A DNA stretch of 64,000 nucleotides from Acanthornis magna. Lineage: Eukaryota; Chordata; Aves; Passeriformes; Acanthizidae. Shown one piece after another: positions 23,709 through 35,600 of this stretch. The notes below the pieces were generated by a model, which had not been told where the DNA came from, searched no databases, and was given only the letters and a program-made list of their open reading frames with translations. The stretch spans positions 4,402,001-4,466,000 of the forward strand of contig JAWUZG010000332.1 in assembly GCA_036785705.1 (NCBI GenBank), read 5' to 3'. Every line of letters starts with the position of its first letter. The first letter of the stretch is position 1. The position numbers and the translations under genes are program-made.

Positions 23709-24020
23709 TCGCGGCGCCTCCGGGTGCCGCTGTTGGCCGCCGCCGAACGGCGCTGGAGCCGCCGCCGCCGCAGCCGCGTCCTGCCCCCGCAGGCTGCTCG
23801 CTCGCCCGGCGCCGGCCACAGCGGCAGCGGCACGGCCAGCAGCAGCAGCAGCAGCAGCGGCGGCGAGAGGCGGCGCTTGGCGGTTCCTGCAGCGGCGTCC
23901 GAGGCGGCCAGAGCGGCCTGGCTGTGCTGCGGCGGCCCCTGCGCTGGCTGGCGAGAGCGGCTGGAAGGGAGGCAGGGCAGCGGCAGGAGGCAGGAGAGCG
24001 GCGAGCGCTGCGCCAAGACA

Positions 24021-26489
24021 ATGGCGGTGAGGCGGCGGCAGAGGCGCGGGCCGGGCGGCGGGCGAGCGCTGCTGGCCGCGGTGCTGCTGTGCGTGTGCTG
24101 CCGGGCGGCGGCGGAGCGGGTCCGCTACACCATCGCCGAGGAGCTGGCCAGAGGCTCGCTCGTGGGGCCGCTGGCGCGGGACCTGGGGCTCAGCGCCGAC
24201 GAGCTCCCGGCGCGCAAGCTGAGGGTGGCGTCTGCCGGCAAGAAGCAGCTGAAATACTTCATGGTGAGCGAGGAAAACGGGAACCTGTACGTGAACGAGA
24301 GGCTGGACCGGGAGGAGATGTGCGGCGAGTCGGAGACCTGCTCTGTCAGTTTCGAGGCGCTGCTGCACAACCCACTGAACGTTTTTCGTGTCGAGGTGGC
24401 CATCGAGGACGTGAACGACAACGCTCCGCGCTTTCCGCAAGACAAATTCCAGCTAGAGATCAACGAGTTGACTTCTCCCGGCGCACGGTTTTACTTGGGT
24501 AGTGCGGAAGACGCGGATGTGGGCAGCAACTCGCTGAAAGGCTACGAATTGGAGACCAACGAGTACTTTGCTGTAGAGGTGAAGGAAAGGGAAGACGGCA
24601 GTAAGGTCGCGGAGCTGATATTGCGCCGCGCGCTGGACCGAGAGAGAGAGCAGAGCCTACGCCTGGTACTGACGGCTCTGGATGGCGGAGACCCGCCCCG
24701 GAGCGGCACCGCCCAGCTCTGGATCAACGTCACCGACGCCAATGACAACCCACCCGTGTTTGCGCAGGACCGATACCGCGCCAGCCTGCGTGAGGACGCG
24801 CCTCCGGGCTCGACGGTGCTGAATGTTTCTGCCTCCGATGCTGACACGGGCATCAACGCTCGCATCACCTACGGCTTCGGCAAAATGCCGGCCAAAGTGC
24901 TTCAGAAGTTTTTGGTGGACGCAGAGAGCGGAATGATCACGCTGCAGGAGGGGCTGGACTTCGAGGACACGCGCGCGTTCCGCCTGGCTGTGGAGGCGAG
25001 AGACGGGGGTGGACTCGTCGAGCATTGCGAAGTAGAAGTGAACGTCCTGGATGTGAACGACAATGCGCCCGATATTACGATTCTGTCGCTGTCCAATCCG
25101 GTTTCAGAGGACGCGCCAGCCGGCACTGTGGTGGCCCTGCTGAATGTAAACGACCCGGACTCCGGCGAGAACGGTCAGGTGTCGTGCGAGCTGTCGGGCG
25201 AGGCGCCGCTGTCAATCGTGGCGTCGTCGGGCGGCTCGTACAAGGTGGTGACGGCGAGCGCGCTGGACCGCGAGCAGGCGTCCGAGCACCGCGTGACGGT
25301 GGTGGCCCGGGACGGGGGCAGGCCGGCGCAGTCGAGCCGCACGGAGCTGGTGCTGGAGGTGTCGGACGTGAACGACAACGCGCCGGTGTTCGAGGAGGCG
25401 GCGTACAGCGCCTACGTGGCGGAGAACAACGCGGCGGGCGCGCTGGTGCTGCGCGTGCAGGCGCGGGACGCGGACGCGGGCGCCAACGGGCGCGTGAGCT
25501 ACTGGCTGGCGGGCGGCAGCGCGGGCGCGGCGGGCGCGGCGCCGCTCGTGTCGGTGGAGGCGCGGAGCGGCGCGCTGTACGCGCAGCGCTCCTTCGACTA
25601 CGAGCAGTGCCGCGAGTTCGCCGTGGAGGTGCGGGCGCAGGACGGCGGCGCGCCGGCGCGCAGCTCCACGGCCACGGTGCGCGTCTTCGTGCTGGACCGC
25701 AACGACAACGCGCCCCGGGTGCTCTGGCCGGCGGCGCCGGGACCGGGTGCTGTGGCCGCGGGATCGGCCCCGACGCCGTTCGAGGTGGTTCCGCGTTCGG
25801 CCGAGGCCGGGTACCTGGTGGCCAAGGTGGTGGCGGTGGACGCGGACGCGGGGCGCAACGCGTGGCTGTCGTACGAGCTGGTGCAGGCGTCGGAGCCGGC
25901 GCTGTTCCGCGTGGGGCTGCACAGCGGCGAGGTGCGCACGGCGCGCGCCGTGTCCGAGAGGGACGCGGCCAAGCAGCGCGTGGTGGCCGTGGTGAAGGAC
26001 CACGGGCAGCCGGCGCTGTCGGCCACGGCCACGCTGCACGTGGTGCTGGCCGAGAGCTTGCAGGAGGCGCTGCCGGAGCTGAGCGAGCGGGCGGCAGGCG
26101 CCGAGGCGCCGGCGGCCGAGCTGCAGTTCTACCTGGTGCTGGCGCTGGCGCTGCTGTCGGCGCTCTTCCTGCTGAGCGTGGCGCTGGCCGTGCTGGCGCG
26201 CCTGCGCCGGGCCGGGCCGCCCGCCGTGCTGCGCTGCCTGGGCGCGCAGCGCTTCTCGGTGGCCGGCGCCGCCTTCCCGGCCGACTTCTGCGAGGGCACC
26301 TTGCCCTACTCCTACAACCTGTGCGTGGCGGCGCCGGCGCGCGCCGTGCCCGAGGCCGCTTGGCCGCCGCCGCCGCCGGTGCCCATCCTGTCTGCGGAGG
26401 AGCTTCTGGGCGGGGACTGCTGCGAGAAGCCGAGCCCGAGTAGTACCGCCCTTGTGGGAGAGCCGCCCGCCGACCCTGACGCACCCCAG
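24021..26489 (+). CDS. PCDHGB: Protocadherin gamma B-type variable exon (B-w3)
   Basis: Complete PCDHGB-type exon of 823 codons: signal peptide 1-31, EC1 32-137, EC2 138-247, EC3 248-351, EC4 352-457, EC5 458-566, EC6 about 586-680, membrane span about 702-727, tail 728-823 with [11 protein letters not shown] at 759-769. DVNDN, DANDN, DVNDN, DVNDN and DRNDN close EC1 to EC5, as expected for calcium-rigidified cadherin repeats. EC1 has the longer KKQLKYF form shared with B-w5. EC2 and EC3 ([34 protein letters not shown]) are unlike the other three B-type genes and nearer the usual mammalian PCDHGB pattern. From about residue 382 the protein is nearly identical to the other B-type genes. The exon ends in phase 0 at CAG|GTCTGTAA, and intron readthrough stops at 26525. 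It is the most divergent B-type recognition unit here, so probably a distinct adhesive specificity (inference). Confidence 0.96.
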
Positions 26490-28190
26490 GTCTGTAAATC
26501 CGCATGTTGCCGCAGTTTCACTTGAGCATTTCCGAAAAGGTTTCTTTTTTTCCCTCTTATTTTCCCTGCTTGCTATGGATGAGTTGTGCTGCTATGTGTC
26601 TTAGTGACGGGATGATTCTAAATGAACGCAGTTAATGGTGGCAATTCTTGGTTTTTCGGTAGTAAGTGTTTCATTTTTAAGTGAAAGTTTTTGTCTGAAA
26701 CTCTTACGTTGTGTTACATTACATTAGAAGTAGTAGGGAAGGCGAATCCTTACTCTATAGTGGGAGATTCTCTGACTCTCTATGAGGGATTTGGGGAAAA
26801 AAAGGATTAACTCACGGTTTTTGGCAATTTTCCTTCCTAATCGATTTGTCCCGATATAATGTGTTTGGATGTTGCTGGATGTCAAGACACAAACCCTTGC
26901 CTTAATTCTTCTTTTTCATTATTATACTTTTAAAGGTAACATGAGAGCGGGATTACAAGAATGGAGAGTGACAGGTAATCCTCCACTTGTGAAAGACGAG
27001 AGTGTCGCCCATTCTGTGGGAAATGCTGCTACAGAAATGGCAGAAATTATAAGAGTAGTGGGAGAGCTGTTGTTAACAGTGTTTTTCCACCCTGCGAGGT
27101 ACTTGAATATTTTTGACATTCCTGATCTTTCTTTCATTCACACCTGGAGGTGTAGAATGGGCTCAAGAAAAAAAAAGTGGAGCTTGTTTTTTTTCCTATG
27201 CTTTTTGCAGAAAGAGAGAGCCCCTTGTGCTTATTTATATGGTCCTCGATTTTTTTTTTTCCGGTAGTTGTTAGGTCGGTTTTTACACGGATATACTGGT
27301 GAGATCCGGGAAACCTTTATCAAATGTTAAGGAGATCCGCCAAATGATGATTTAAATACTTAAATCCGTTTGTACATTTATCCATGGTCCACATCGTTTA
27401 GGGTGTGCAGCTCTTCTCTTCTCTGACTGTTCTGTAGTATTTTGTTGAAAATTTGTCATGCCAACGTGAATAAAGAACAATTAGAATAATACTCTACTGA
27501 TAAGCTTCAATTCCTTCCATCATGGGTTTCTTATGGCTACAGAATGGCTTACTTAAATGTAAATGTATTCTAACTTGGTTTATTCTGGTCAGGTTCACTG
27601 CAGATACTTCTTGATTCCGGGTTAGCTGTAGTACAGTCAGCAAAGAGTGCTCCAGCGACCTACAGTCTGAAATCGGGGGGTGGGAGATAATGATCTTTGA
27701 GTAGCCAGGGGTTCTCTTCCCGTCCTCTGTTCCCATGAATAAGGAGACGTCCCAGAGCACCTGACAGGTGCCTGAGTAATGACACTTCACGGCAGTTGTA
27801 AGGGGCTGTGTTACACTCCACCTTCTTTCGCCTTTCAGTGCCTCTTCTTTGTCAGCCGTGGTGCAGTAGTTGATTTACACCGCCTCCTGTATGTAGTGAA
27901 AAATCTAAAGCAACGTTCCTGCCACTTGGTTTAATGAGCCTGATATGTCTGCTACTCCTGTGGACAGAATTGTGTGTCTTAATATCGCGTTTTGTGTCTC
28001 TGAGCCTCTTTTGTTTTGCTATCGTCGTACCAGTCATTTGAGCAGCACGGCTTCAACTCGTGTTCTTAGACTAATAGGATAGGACTAAGACTGTTGTACA
28101 CAATAAAATCGGTCAAACTATTTTGCTTTACCTATATCGCCGGTATCAAAATATATTTTTTGTGAGGTAGAAACACCCCGCTCACGAGAT
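26490..28190. other. B-w3 to A-w3 intergenic gap
   Basis: No gene is seen. It is the close paralogue of the B-w2/A-w2 gap but without the 654-bp solo LTR; the uninterrupted site is at about 28166-28175. The high similarity of the two gaps, including the first bases after both splice donors, shows recent unit duplication or conversion. The ORF at 26869-27267 differs from its counterpart by frame-changing indels and is not accepted. Confidence 0.7.
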
Positions 28191-28262
28191 ACCTCTGCTT
28201 TTCTCCCGCTCCTGAGCAGTTCGAGCATAAAAGAAGAAATCCGCGGGAGAAAAGCAGGAGGT
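28191..28262. repeat. Inverted repeat upstream of the A-w3 promoter
   Basis: Same structure as before A-w2: perfect 15-bp arms at 28195-28209 and 28243-28257 with a 33-bp spacer containing CATAAAAG (28226-28233). The spacer differs from that of A-w2 at a few bases while both arms are unchanged. Confidence 0.85.
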
Positions 28263-28304
28263 GTCTGCGGCGAATGTCAACTTCCCGCCCAGCTGCTCCT
28301 GGGC

Positions 28305-28415
28305 AAGGCAGCGCTCGGCAGCGCTCGGTGCCTGCAGTGCCGGGAGGAGGCTGCGGGCGCCGCTGTTGACCGAGAGGAGCGAGAGGAAGATCGGAGAGCT
28401 GCAGCCCCGCCCGCT
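28305..28415 (+). promoter_or_regulatory. Candidate promoter of A-w3 with twin CGCT boxes
   Basis: CGCT cores at 28312-28315 and 28322-28325, exactly 10 bp apart, in GCAGCGCTCGGCAGCGCTCG. The A-type block GGAGGAGGCTGCGGGCGCCG follows. About 300 bp before the ATG. Confidence 0.65.
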
Positions 28416-28612
28416 GCGGACGGCTGGATTGCTGACTCCCTATTAGGCTCGGCGACCAAGCGGTCTGCGATCCTCCTCGCTGTGAGGAGCCGTGCTGCGG
28501 AGAGGCGGCGGTGCAGGAAGCGTAGAGCGGAGAAGGAGCGGGAGCGGAATCGGCGGACTGACCGGCGGGGAGCGGCCGCCTTTGTTGCAGTGCCGGCGGT
28601 GCCGCGGCAGAG

Positions 28613-31081
28613 ATGTGCGCGGTGGGGAGGCTCTGGGGCCGGCGGCAGAGAGCTCTGCTCTGGGCCATACTATTGTTGGCGTGGGAGGCGGCGTGGGGGC
28701 AGCTGCGCTACTCGGTGCCCGAGGAGATGCCCAAGGGCTCGTTCGTGGGTGACGTGGCCAAAGACCTGGGGCTGAAGCTGCCGGAGCCCCGCGACCGCGG
28801 CGTCCGCATTGTAGAAAGAGGTAGGACGCAGTATTTAGTTCTGCACGGGAAGACGGGACATTTAGTGACGGCGGAGAGGATCGACAGAGAGCAGCTTTGC
28901 CGGCTGGTGGAGAAATGTGTGCTGCGCTGTGAGCTGATAGTGGAAGGGGAAATGCAGGTTTACGGAATCGAAGTAGAAATCACGGACATTAATGACAACG
29001 CGCCCACCTTCCGAGAGGCAGAAACAGAACTGAGAATTATCGAGACGACAGCGCCGGGGGCGCGGTTACCACTCACAGAGGCTCATGACCCCGATAAGGG
29101 CCGGAATTCCCTTCAGAGCTACGAGCTGAGCGGCGACGAGCACTTCTCGCTGGCCGTGCAGGCGGGCCCCGGCGGCGATCAGCGTCCCGAGCTGGTGCTG
29201 GCGAAGGCGCTGGACCGGGAGGAGGCGGCGTTTCACGAGCTGGTGCTGAGGGCGAGCGACGGCGGCGATCCGGCGCTGACGGGCACGGCTCGGATTCGCG
29301 TGACGGTGCTGGACGCGAACGACAACGCTCCCGTGTTCAGCCAGTCGGAGTACACGGTGCGTGTGCCCGAGGACGTGCCCGTGGGCTCCACCCTCGTCAC
29401 CGTCACGGCCAATGACGCTGACGAGGGGTTGTACGGGCACGTGAAGTACTCTCTGAAGAAAGAGACGGACACGGCATCGGGTATTTTCCATTTGGATACT
29501 GAGAGTGGAGCGATCATGCTGCTGAGGATGCTGGATTTCGAGGAAGGCGATTCGTACGAATTGGAGGTGCAGGCACATGATAGTGGAGGTCTTTTCGACA
29601 CGACGAAAGTCGCGATCACTGTGAGAGATGTCAATGACAATGTGCCCGAACTGACAGTATCGTCAAAGTTGAACGAGATCTCGGAGGACGCCAAGACGGG
29701 AACTGTTGTGGCCCTACTGCATGTGCAGGACCGAGACTCGGGGACGAATGGCGAGGTACGCTGCTCCCTCGACAGGGACGTCCCGTTCCGGCTGGAAAAG
29801 TCCTATGAGGACTACTACCGTGTGGTGACGGCGAGAGAGCTGGATCGTGAGCAGGTGTCGGAGTACAACGTGACGGTGCGGGCGGCCGACGGCGGGTCGC
29901 CGCCGCTGCAGAGCAGCGCCGTGCTGGCGCTGCGGGTGCTGGACGTGAACGACAACGCGCCGGTGTTCGCGCAGGAGCGCTACAGCGCGCGTGTGGCGGA
30001 GAACAACGCGGCGGGCGCGCTGGTGCTGACGGTGCTTGCTAGGGACGCGGACTGGGGGCAGAACGCGCGCGTGCGCTACCGGCTGTCGGAGGGGCGGGTG
30101 CGGGGCGCGCCGCTGTCGTCGTACGTGTCGGTGCAGGCGGAGACGGGCGCGCTGTACGCGCTGCGCTCCTTCGACTACGAGGAGGTGCGCGAGCTGGAGC
30201 TGTGCGTGCGTGCGGAGGACGGCGGCGCGCCGGCGCTGAGCAGCAACGTGTCGGTGCGGCTGCTGATCGTGGACGAGAACGACAACGCGCCGCAGGTGCT
30301 CTACCCGCCGCTGGCGCCGCCGGCGGGGGCGAGGTCGTTCTCGGGCGCGGCGTGGTCGGGCGTGGAGCTGGCGCCGCGCTCGTCGGAGCCCGGCGCGCTG
30401 GTGGCCAAGGTGGTGGCGGTGGACGCGGACGCGGGTCAGAACGCGTGGCTGTCGTACGAGCTGGCCAAGGCGACGGAGCCGGGGCTGTTCCGCGTGGGGC
30501 TGCACAGCGGCGAGGTGCGCACGGCGCGCTTCCCGCTGGCCCGCGACGCGGCGCGCCAGAGCCTGGTGGTGGTGGTGAAGGACCACGGGCGGCCGGCGCT
30601 GTCGGCCACGGCCACGCTCACCGTGGTGCTGGCCGAGAGCGTGGCCGAGCTGCTGGCCGAGCTGGGCAGCGCGGCCGACGCGGCGGCGCCGGGCGAGCCG
30701 GCCGGCAGCCTGACGCGCTGGCTCGTGCTGGCCGTGGCCGCCGTGTCGTGCCTCTTCCTCGCCTTCCTGCTGCTGCTGCTGGCGCTGCGCCTGCGCCGCT
30801 GGCGCCGGCAGCAGCTGCTGGCGGCGGCGAGCAGCGGCGCCTTGCGCGGCGTGCCGGTCTCGCACTTCGTGGGCATCGACGGCGTGCGCGCCTTCCTGCA
30901 GTCCTACTCGCACGAGGTGTCGCTCACGGCCGACTCGCGCAAGAGCCAGCTGCGCTTCTCGGGCGCCAGCTGCTGCGACACCCTGCCGGTCCCGGCCCGG
31001 CCACCTCCCGACGAGCCCGCGCCGCTGCTCGGGGAAGGAGAAGCTGAGGGCGCTCCACCCGTTGACCCCGCCGCTGCATCG
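28613..31081 (+). CDS. PCDHGA: Protocadherin gamma A-type variable exon (A-w3)
   Basis: Complete PCDHGA-type exon of 823 codons with the standard layout: signal peptide 1-29 ending WEAAWG, six cadherin repeats, one membrane span, isoform tail. It encodes a neuronal surface recognition protein. EC1, EC3 and EC4 are closest to A-w2 (RLVEKC, KKETDTASGIFHLD, LEKSYEDYYRVVTA). The tail end (LLGEGEAEGAPPVDPAAAS) matches A-w4 instead. EC3-EC4 is closed by DVNDNVP. In EC6 it has SGAAWSG where the other A-type genes have PGAVWSG. The exon ends in phase 0 at TCG|GTGAGT, and readthrough meets a stop at 31153. The ATG is in the same position as in other A-type genes (MCAVGRLWGRRQRALLWAI). Confidence 0.96.
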
Positions 31082-32221
31082 GTGAGTTCCTTTGAACCAT
31101 ACTGTTTCGGCGACGCTTCCCCTATCCTACTCCCTTGCCCTTTCTCCTCGTAGTCTGTTTTTTTAAGTAGGGAGGAGGTGCACGTTTTTTCAGTGCCCAT
31201 GTTTACCCGTGGCTGGGGGCATGGGGCAGGAGCAGGGACTGTGTTGCCGACTGGAGGCTCATATATGGTGTTTCTTAACTCATCGCTTTGTTTCACGCTC
31301 TTCACTGCCCCAGTCTGTCCTGGTGTACAGCTTCCCCTTTGCCTTTACAATCTTGAGCTTTCTTCTTTGAAGTGCATGTGGCCAATCTCCTTGTATATTA
31401 CGACGGTTAAAAAAACGTTCACGTTTTGAAGGAGTTGTTGTCCATCTGTATTATCATGCAATATGAGTCCCTTACTGGGTCAAGTAAGTATTGAGAGCCT
31501 TAGGACTGTCTTTCTATTCATTTGGAGGTTGATGTGATGTATTTAACTAATAGGTTAATGATAAAGTTATAAATATCACAATGGCAGCTTTAGGATGAGG
31601 AAAAGGATTATTAGTTTTCCTCTCAATACCTGCGCCATTACCTTGAAGACTGTGTTGTCATTACTAGATTTCAGCAGGTGCTGACTTTCTCGCTTGTTTC
31701 TTGGGACGATCCAGCTGTGGAGCTTTATATCTGATAGTGTCTGATCAGATCTGCTGACCTCGTTGCCAAGTTGCACTCGTGCTGAAGGTATCAGCTTTGA
31801 GCCCGGTTTTTTATCAGATCTGTATATCTCTTATGAACTTGAGAACATTTTACATTTATTTGAGTAGTGTGAAAGGAAGAGAAATTTCTTTCATGTGTCA
31901 GTATTTTGACCTTTGTTCTTATGTAAGGGGAAGACAGGTGCACAACTTTTTTCAGAGATGCCTTTTTGCAAAGAAAGCTTTGATGTTGTGTAGTGTTTGG
32001 TTAGGGTGAAAAATGGACAAGTTGTGAGTTCATCAGTTTGCTTTCCTTCTGCATGTTTTTCCTGGTGACTGGTAGTTGAATTCTGCCTTGCTTGTTACAA
32101 TGGTGTAAAGGTTGGCCTCTGTATGTCTGATAATGTGTCTGAACATATTAGAAGAATCACTGCTCTTGCTTGTCACCTACTCATGGTGAGTAGTCAGTGC
32201 AAGATCAGCCAGAGAGTGGTC
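31082..32221. other. A-w3 to B-w4 intergenic gap, left part
   Basis: No gene is seen. The sequence is AT-rich and paralogous in patches to the A-w2/B-w3 gap. Short ORFs are unconserved. Confidence 0.65.
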
Positions 32222-32227
32222 TAAAGC

Positions 32228-32606
32228 TATTGAAGAATGGCTCAAGGAGCAAGGCCATGGATCATTAGAGGCCTTGTGCGAGCAAAGTAAAGTGTAACTT
32301 AGGAGGCTTTTAGGCCACAAGAACTGCAAGTTAAGCTGACAGGAGAAGAGTCAAGGACAGTGTGTCCTTGATGCTGGGGAAAGCACCAAAGAAGGAACTT
32401 GTGGTTGAAAGAATGAGGAAGATCTGTGATAACAGGACCCATATATGGGAGGGATATGTAAATGTAACCTTTTGTAGCTGACCAATGATATTATGACTAG
32501 TAGGCACACTTAACAATAACAGTATATAAGCTGGATGTGATGCGAATAAAGTGAAGCTTGCTTATCACTCATATTGAGTTGCATCTTGCTTCCCTCACCG
32601 TCGGCA
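32228..32606 (+). mobile_element. Solo LTR, 379 bp, with TATA and poly(A) signals
   Basis: The element is flanked by the 6-bp target-site duplication TAAAGC (32222-32227 and 32607-32612). It begins TATTGAAG, where TG is expected (possible G-to-A decay), and ends GTCGGCA. On the + strand it has CCAAT (32482-32486), TATATAAG (32523-32530) and AATAAA (32545-32550), in the order expected of a retroviral LTR. The paralogous position near 20462 has CTAAGCAGGGAAAG with no insertion. A 6-bp duplication suits alpha- or betaretrovirus-like elements; the class is inferred. No internal coding sequence remains. Confidence 0.75.
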
Positions 32607-32612
32607 TAAAGC

Positions 32613-35600
32613 AGGAAAAGAGAAGGTTGTATGGTCTGCCTGGCTGGGTGTCTCTTCATGTTGTGGCAATTGCCAATGCCTGTGCCACTTACACCAGGTG
32701 CCCTTTTCCTGCATCCATAAAGTGAAGGCCAATCTGATGAATTTGTCTGCAAGCAATATCCAGGGAAGGGCAAACTTGCTTCAGAGATTCTGTGTGTAAG
32801 AACTGCCACATGAAGCACCATTTTTTCCAGCTATATGTCCTTCTGTGTCTGGATGCAGAATTTCATCCTGGCTGGATGATCCTTTTCTGAGCCTTGACCA
32901 ACCTTCAGATTTTATTAATGGCTCTTGCTTACATGAAATAACTGTTGGTCTTATATTTTGTAGTGTGTGAGTAAAGGCTGGGAATGCAGAGCAAGGAGGA
33001 CAGAGGCTGACTTCATACTAGGAAAAAAGGTGAATCAATGCAGTTTTAGCTGAGCAATGGTTTGATACCACATCCAGTACCAAGGCCTGTGCCATCATTT
33101 CTGTGCTTCTGGTTTCTCTGTTTTTAAAGGTAGTGGTAGTTCTCTGATAATAGAGCATTTGTCCAATAATTCTGCATTTAGAGAGATGATGCATGGGTAG
33201 ATGCTGTGAATGAGTGATTTACATTGCTTAGAGAATCACCATCAGATATTATCAAAAGTGCTTTTAATAGGATTCTGTAGAATGCTGGGAATGTAAGGGA
33301 TGAGAAGGTACTTCTGCTAGAAAATTACTTGTCGTTTGAAGTATTTGCAAGAAATTTACTCATTTAATCCTCTCATATGTCTGATAGAGCCCTTCCTGAG
33401 AATGCTGGTTCTTGGATGTAGACACAAACCTTGCATTAATTTTTGCAGAGTCACATATCTTCTGAAATGCCCATGTGCTGACAAAGAATGTTGTCATTGA
33501 GTTGATTCTGAAGACTGAGTCTTTAATTGAGCCATGCGTAACTTATGCCCACTAGAACATTTTACATTCTCACGCATACGCCTGTATTATGATCATTGTC
33601 CTCCATAAGCAGAAGTTGTGTGGGAAACATGTCTTTCAGTGACATCTATCCTCAGAGATAGTTCCCCTATTGCACGATATGTGAGCATGCTGAAGCATTC
33701 TGTCTGCCTGGAGGCAGGACAGGTTTGCTTGGCTGTGGTTTGAAATGCCTAAAAGGGTGATTTAAACATTCAGCTTCACCTATTTGCTATATGAATCCCA
33801 TTGTTGTGCTCCTGTGCATTTTCCATTTCTTCTTCTCCAAAGAAATTTCTTGGAGATCTAGATACTTTCTTGGGATACTAGCTACTCCCTCCTGTGTATC
33901 TGCTACATTTGACACAGCATGAAGAGTTAAGCTATAGTTGCTTCACTTCTGTGAGCTTGTAAATTTCTCCCTTGTTTTTTCTCATGTTCTAAAACTGGGT
34001 CTGAGTTTGGCTGATAAAGTTTAAAAAAGAGATCTGTTGAAATTAACAGGCATGGGGAGCAGTTTCTACTCATACCTTGAAGGTGTTTGGCTGCCAAGAC
34101 GAGGACATTAATGTACTTCTGATTCCCTAAAATACTGCTGAATTCCACTTCAATTTCCATTGCTTTTTCACTTGCAGTTGACATAGGACCAGTAGTTGGA
34201 TTTGTCCATGGTGCAACTAAATACTGTGAGTGCAGAGCAAGGAGGGTGAGAAGTTGAATTCTTACTAGGAAATTAGGTGGATTAATGTGGTTTTGGCTGA
34301 GGACTTGCTTGATTTTATGGTGTGCCGTTTTTGTCTGTGATCCTGGATTCCCTGTTTTGAAAGGTCTCTGATAACAGAAAATTTGTCCAATAGCTCTGCA
34401 TTTAGAAGGATGATGCCTGGTTAGATGTCATTAATGAACTACTTAGATTGCCTAAAGAATCACTGTCAGAGGTATTATCAAGAGTGGCTTAATATGATGT
34501 TGTGGAAGTGTGTCTTTAACAAAGTTTGATGTCAAGGTTCACTCTATTACTACATGGATGGAACATTTAAAGGACTCTTACCAAATTAACCCCCTGACTT
34601 TCTAAACGTCTGATGGAACTTAGATGCAACCAGGTCTAGTGTTAGCCTCAGATACTGCCTGTAGTTTATCTCTAATGGAATTGGCTACATGGATTTAATT
34701 TGTATTAATTTATCAGTCACTTACTGAGGTTCTGCTGCGGCTGAGGGGTGTGGCCTTGGGTAATGAAACATCTCTTTGTCTTAGGTAATGAATGTCAAGC
34801 CCTGAGGGGTGTTACTGTTGAAGGGGAGAATCACCTGGCATCATCTGCACTTCAGGGAGGTCTCATATTGGACCCATCCAAAGATCTCTTCATGGTAAAA
34901 GATCTCCCTGCTTCAAGGAGAAAGCTTGAGAGGCATCCCGTATAATGGGAGATCATCAGCGTGCAGCCATGCTGCCTAGCAGGTAGATTTCAGAAAATAA
35001 ATATGACAGCTCACATTGGCTTTATGGGATAAATTGTTTGGCTCAAATTGCATAAACCAGGAAAGGTCTGTATGAGACTCCTTGTACCTGCCACTTTTTT
35101 TGTTTAATAAAGGAGTCTGGGAAAAGACCCTTGGACATCACCCTTGGAGGGTTTCCTAGAGGAGTTCTTGGCCCAGCTTTGGCAAATTTTTGAATTCCTG
35201 TGTGACACCTCTTTATCCACATTAAATCTCCCTGGAATATCGCAATGGAGAGTTTCTTCACAGGTGTAATCACACTTTCTTTCAGGCCTTTTTTTTTCCT
35301 TGAAGGTCTTGCTTCTGCTGTTCCCTTGTTTTTGCACAGTGCTTTTTCATTAGAAGCTTTTTTGGCAGCAAACGCTTCAGTCGCCTAAGACAAAATTTTA
35401 CACGCAACAATGTAGAAACGTTCATTCACAGTGTGAAAAGAGTACCTATTAAACTTTCTCAGAAGACTTACCTTGAGAAAGAAGCCCATGATAAAGCCTT
35501 TAAAGTTAGGACTTCTTAGCATGTGGTCCAGAGTAAGACCTCAGAGCATCACTTTCAGCTGGAGGCTTCAATGACTTCTGGGTGCTCTGAGAAATGAATT

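Noticed and set aside
34567..34762. Extra block of about 200 bp flanked by ATGGAACAT and ATGAAACAT, possibly a transposon
   Set aside because: The flanks match imperfectly, the ends show no TG...CA, inverted repeats or poly-A, and I recognise no element; a local rearrangement is equally likely.
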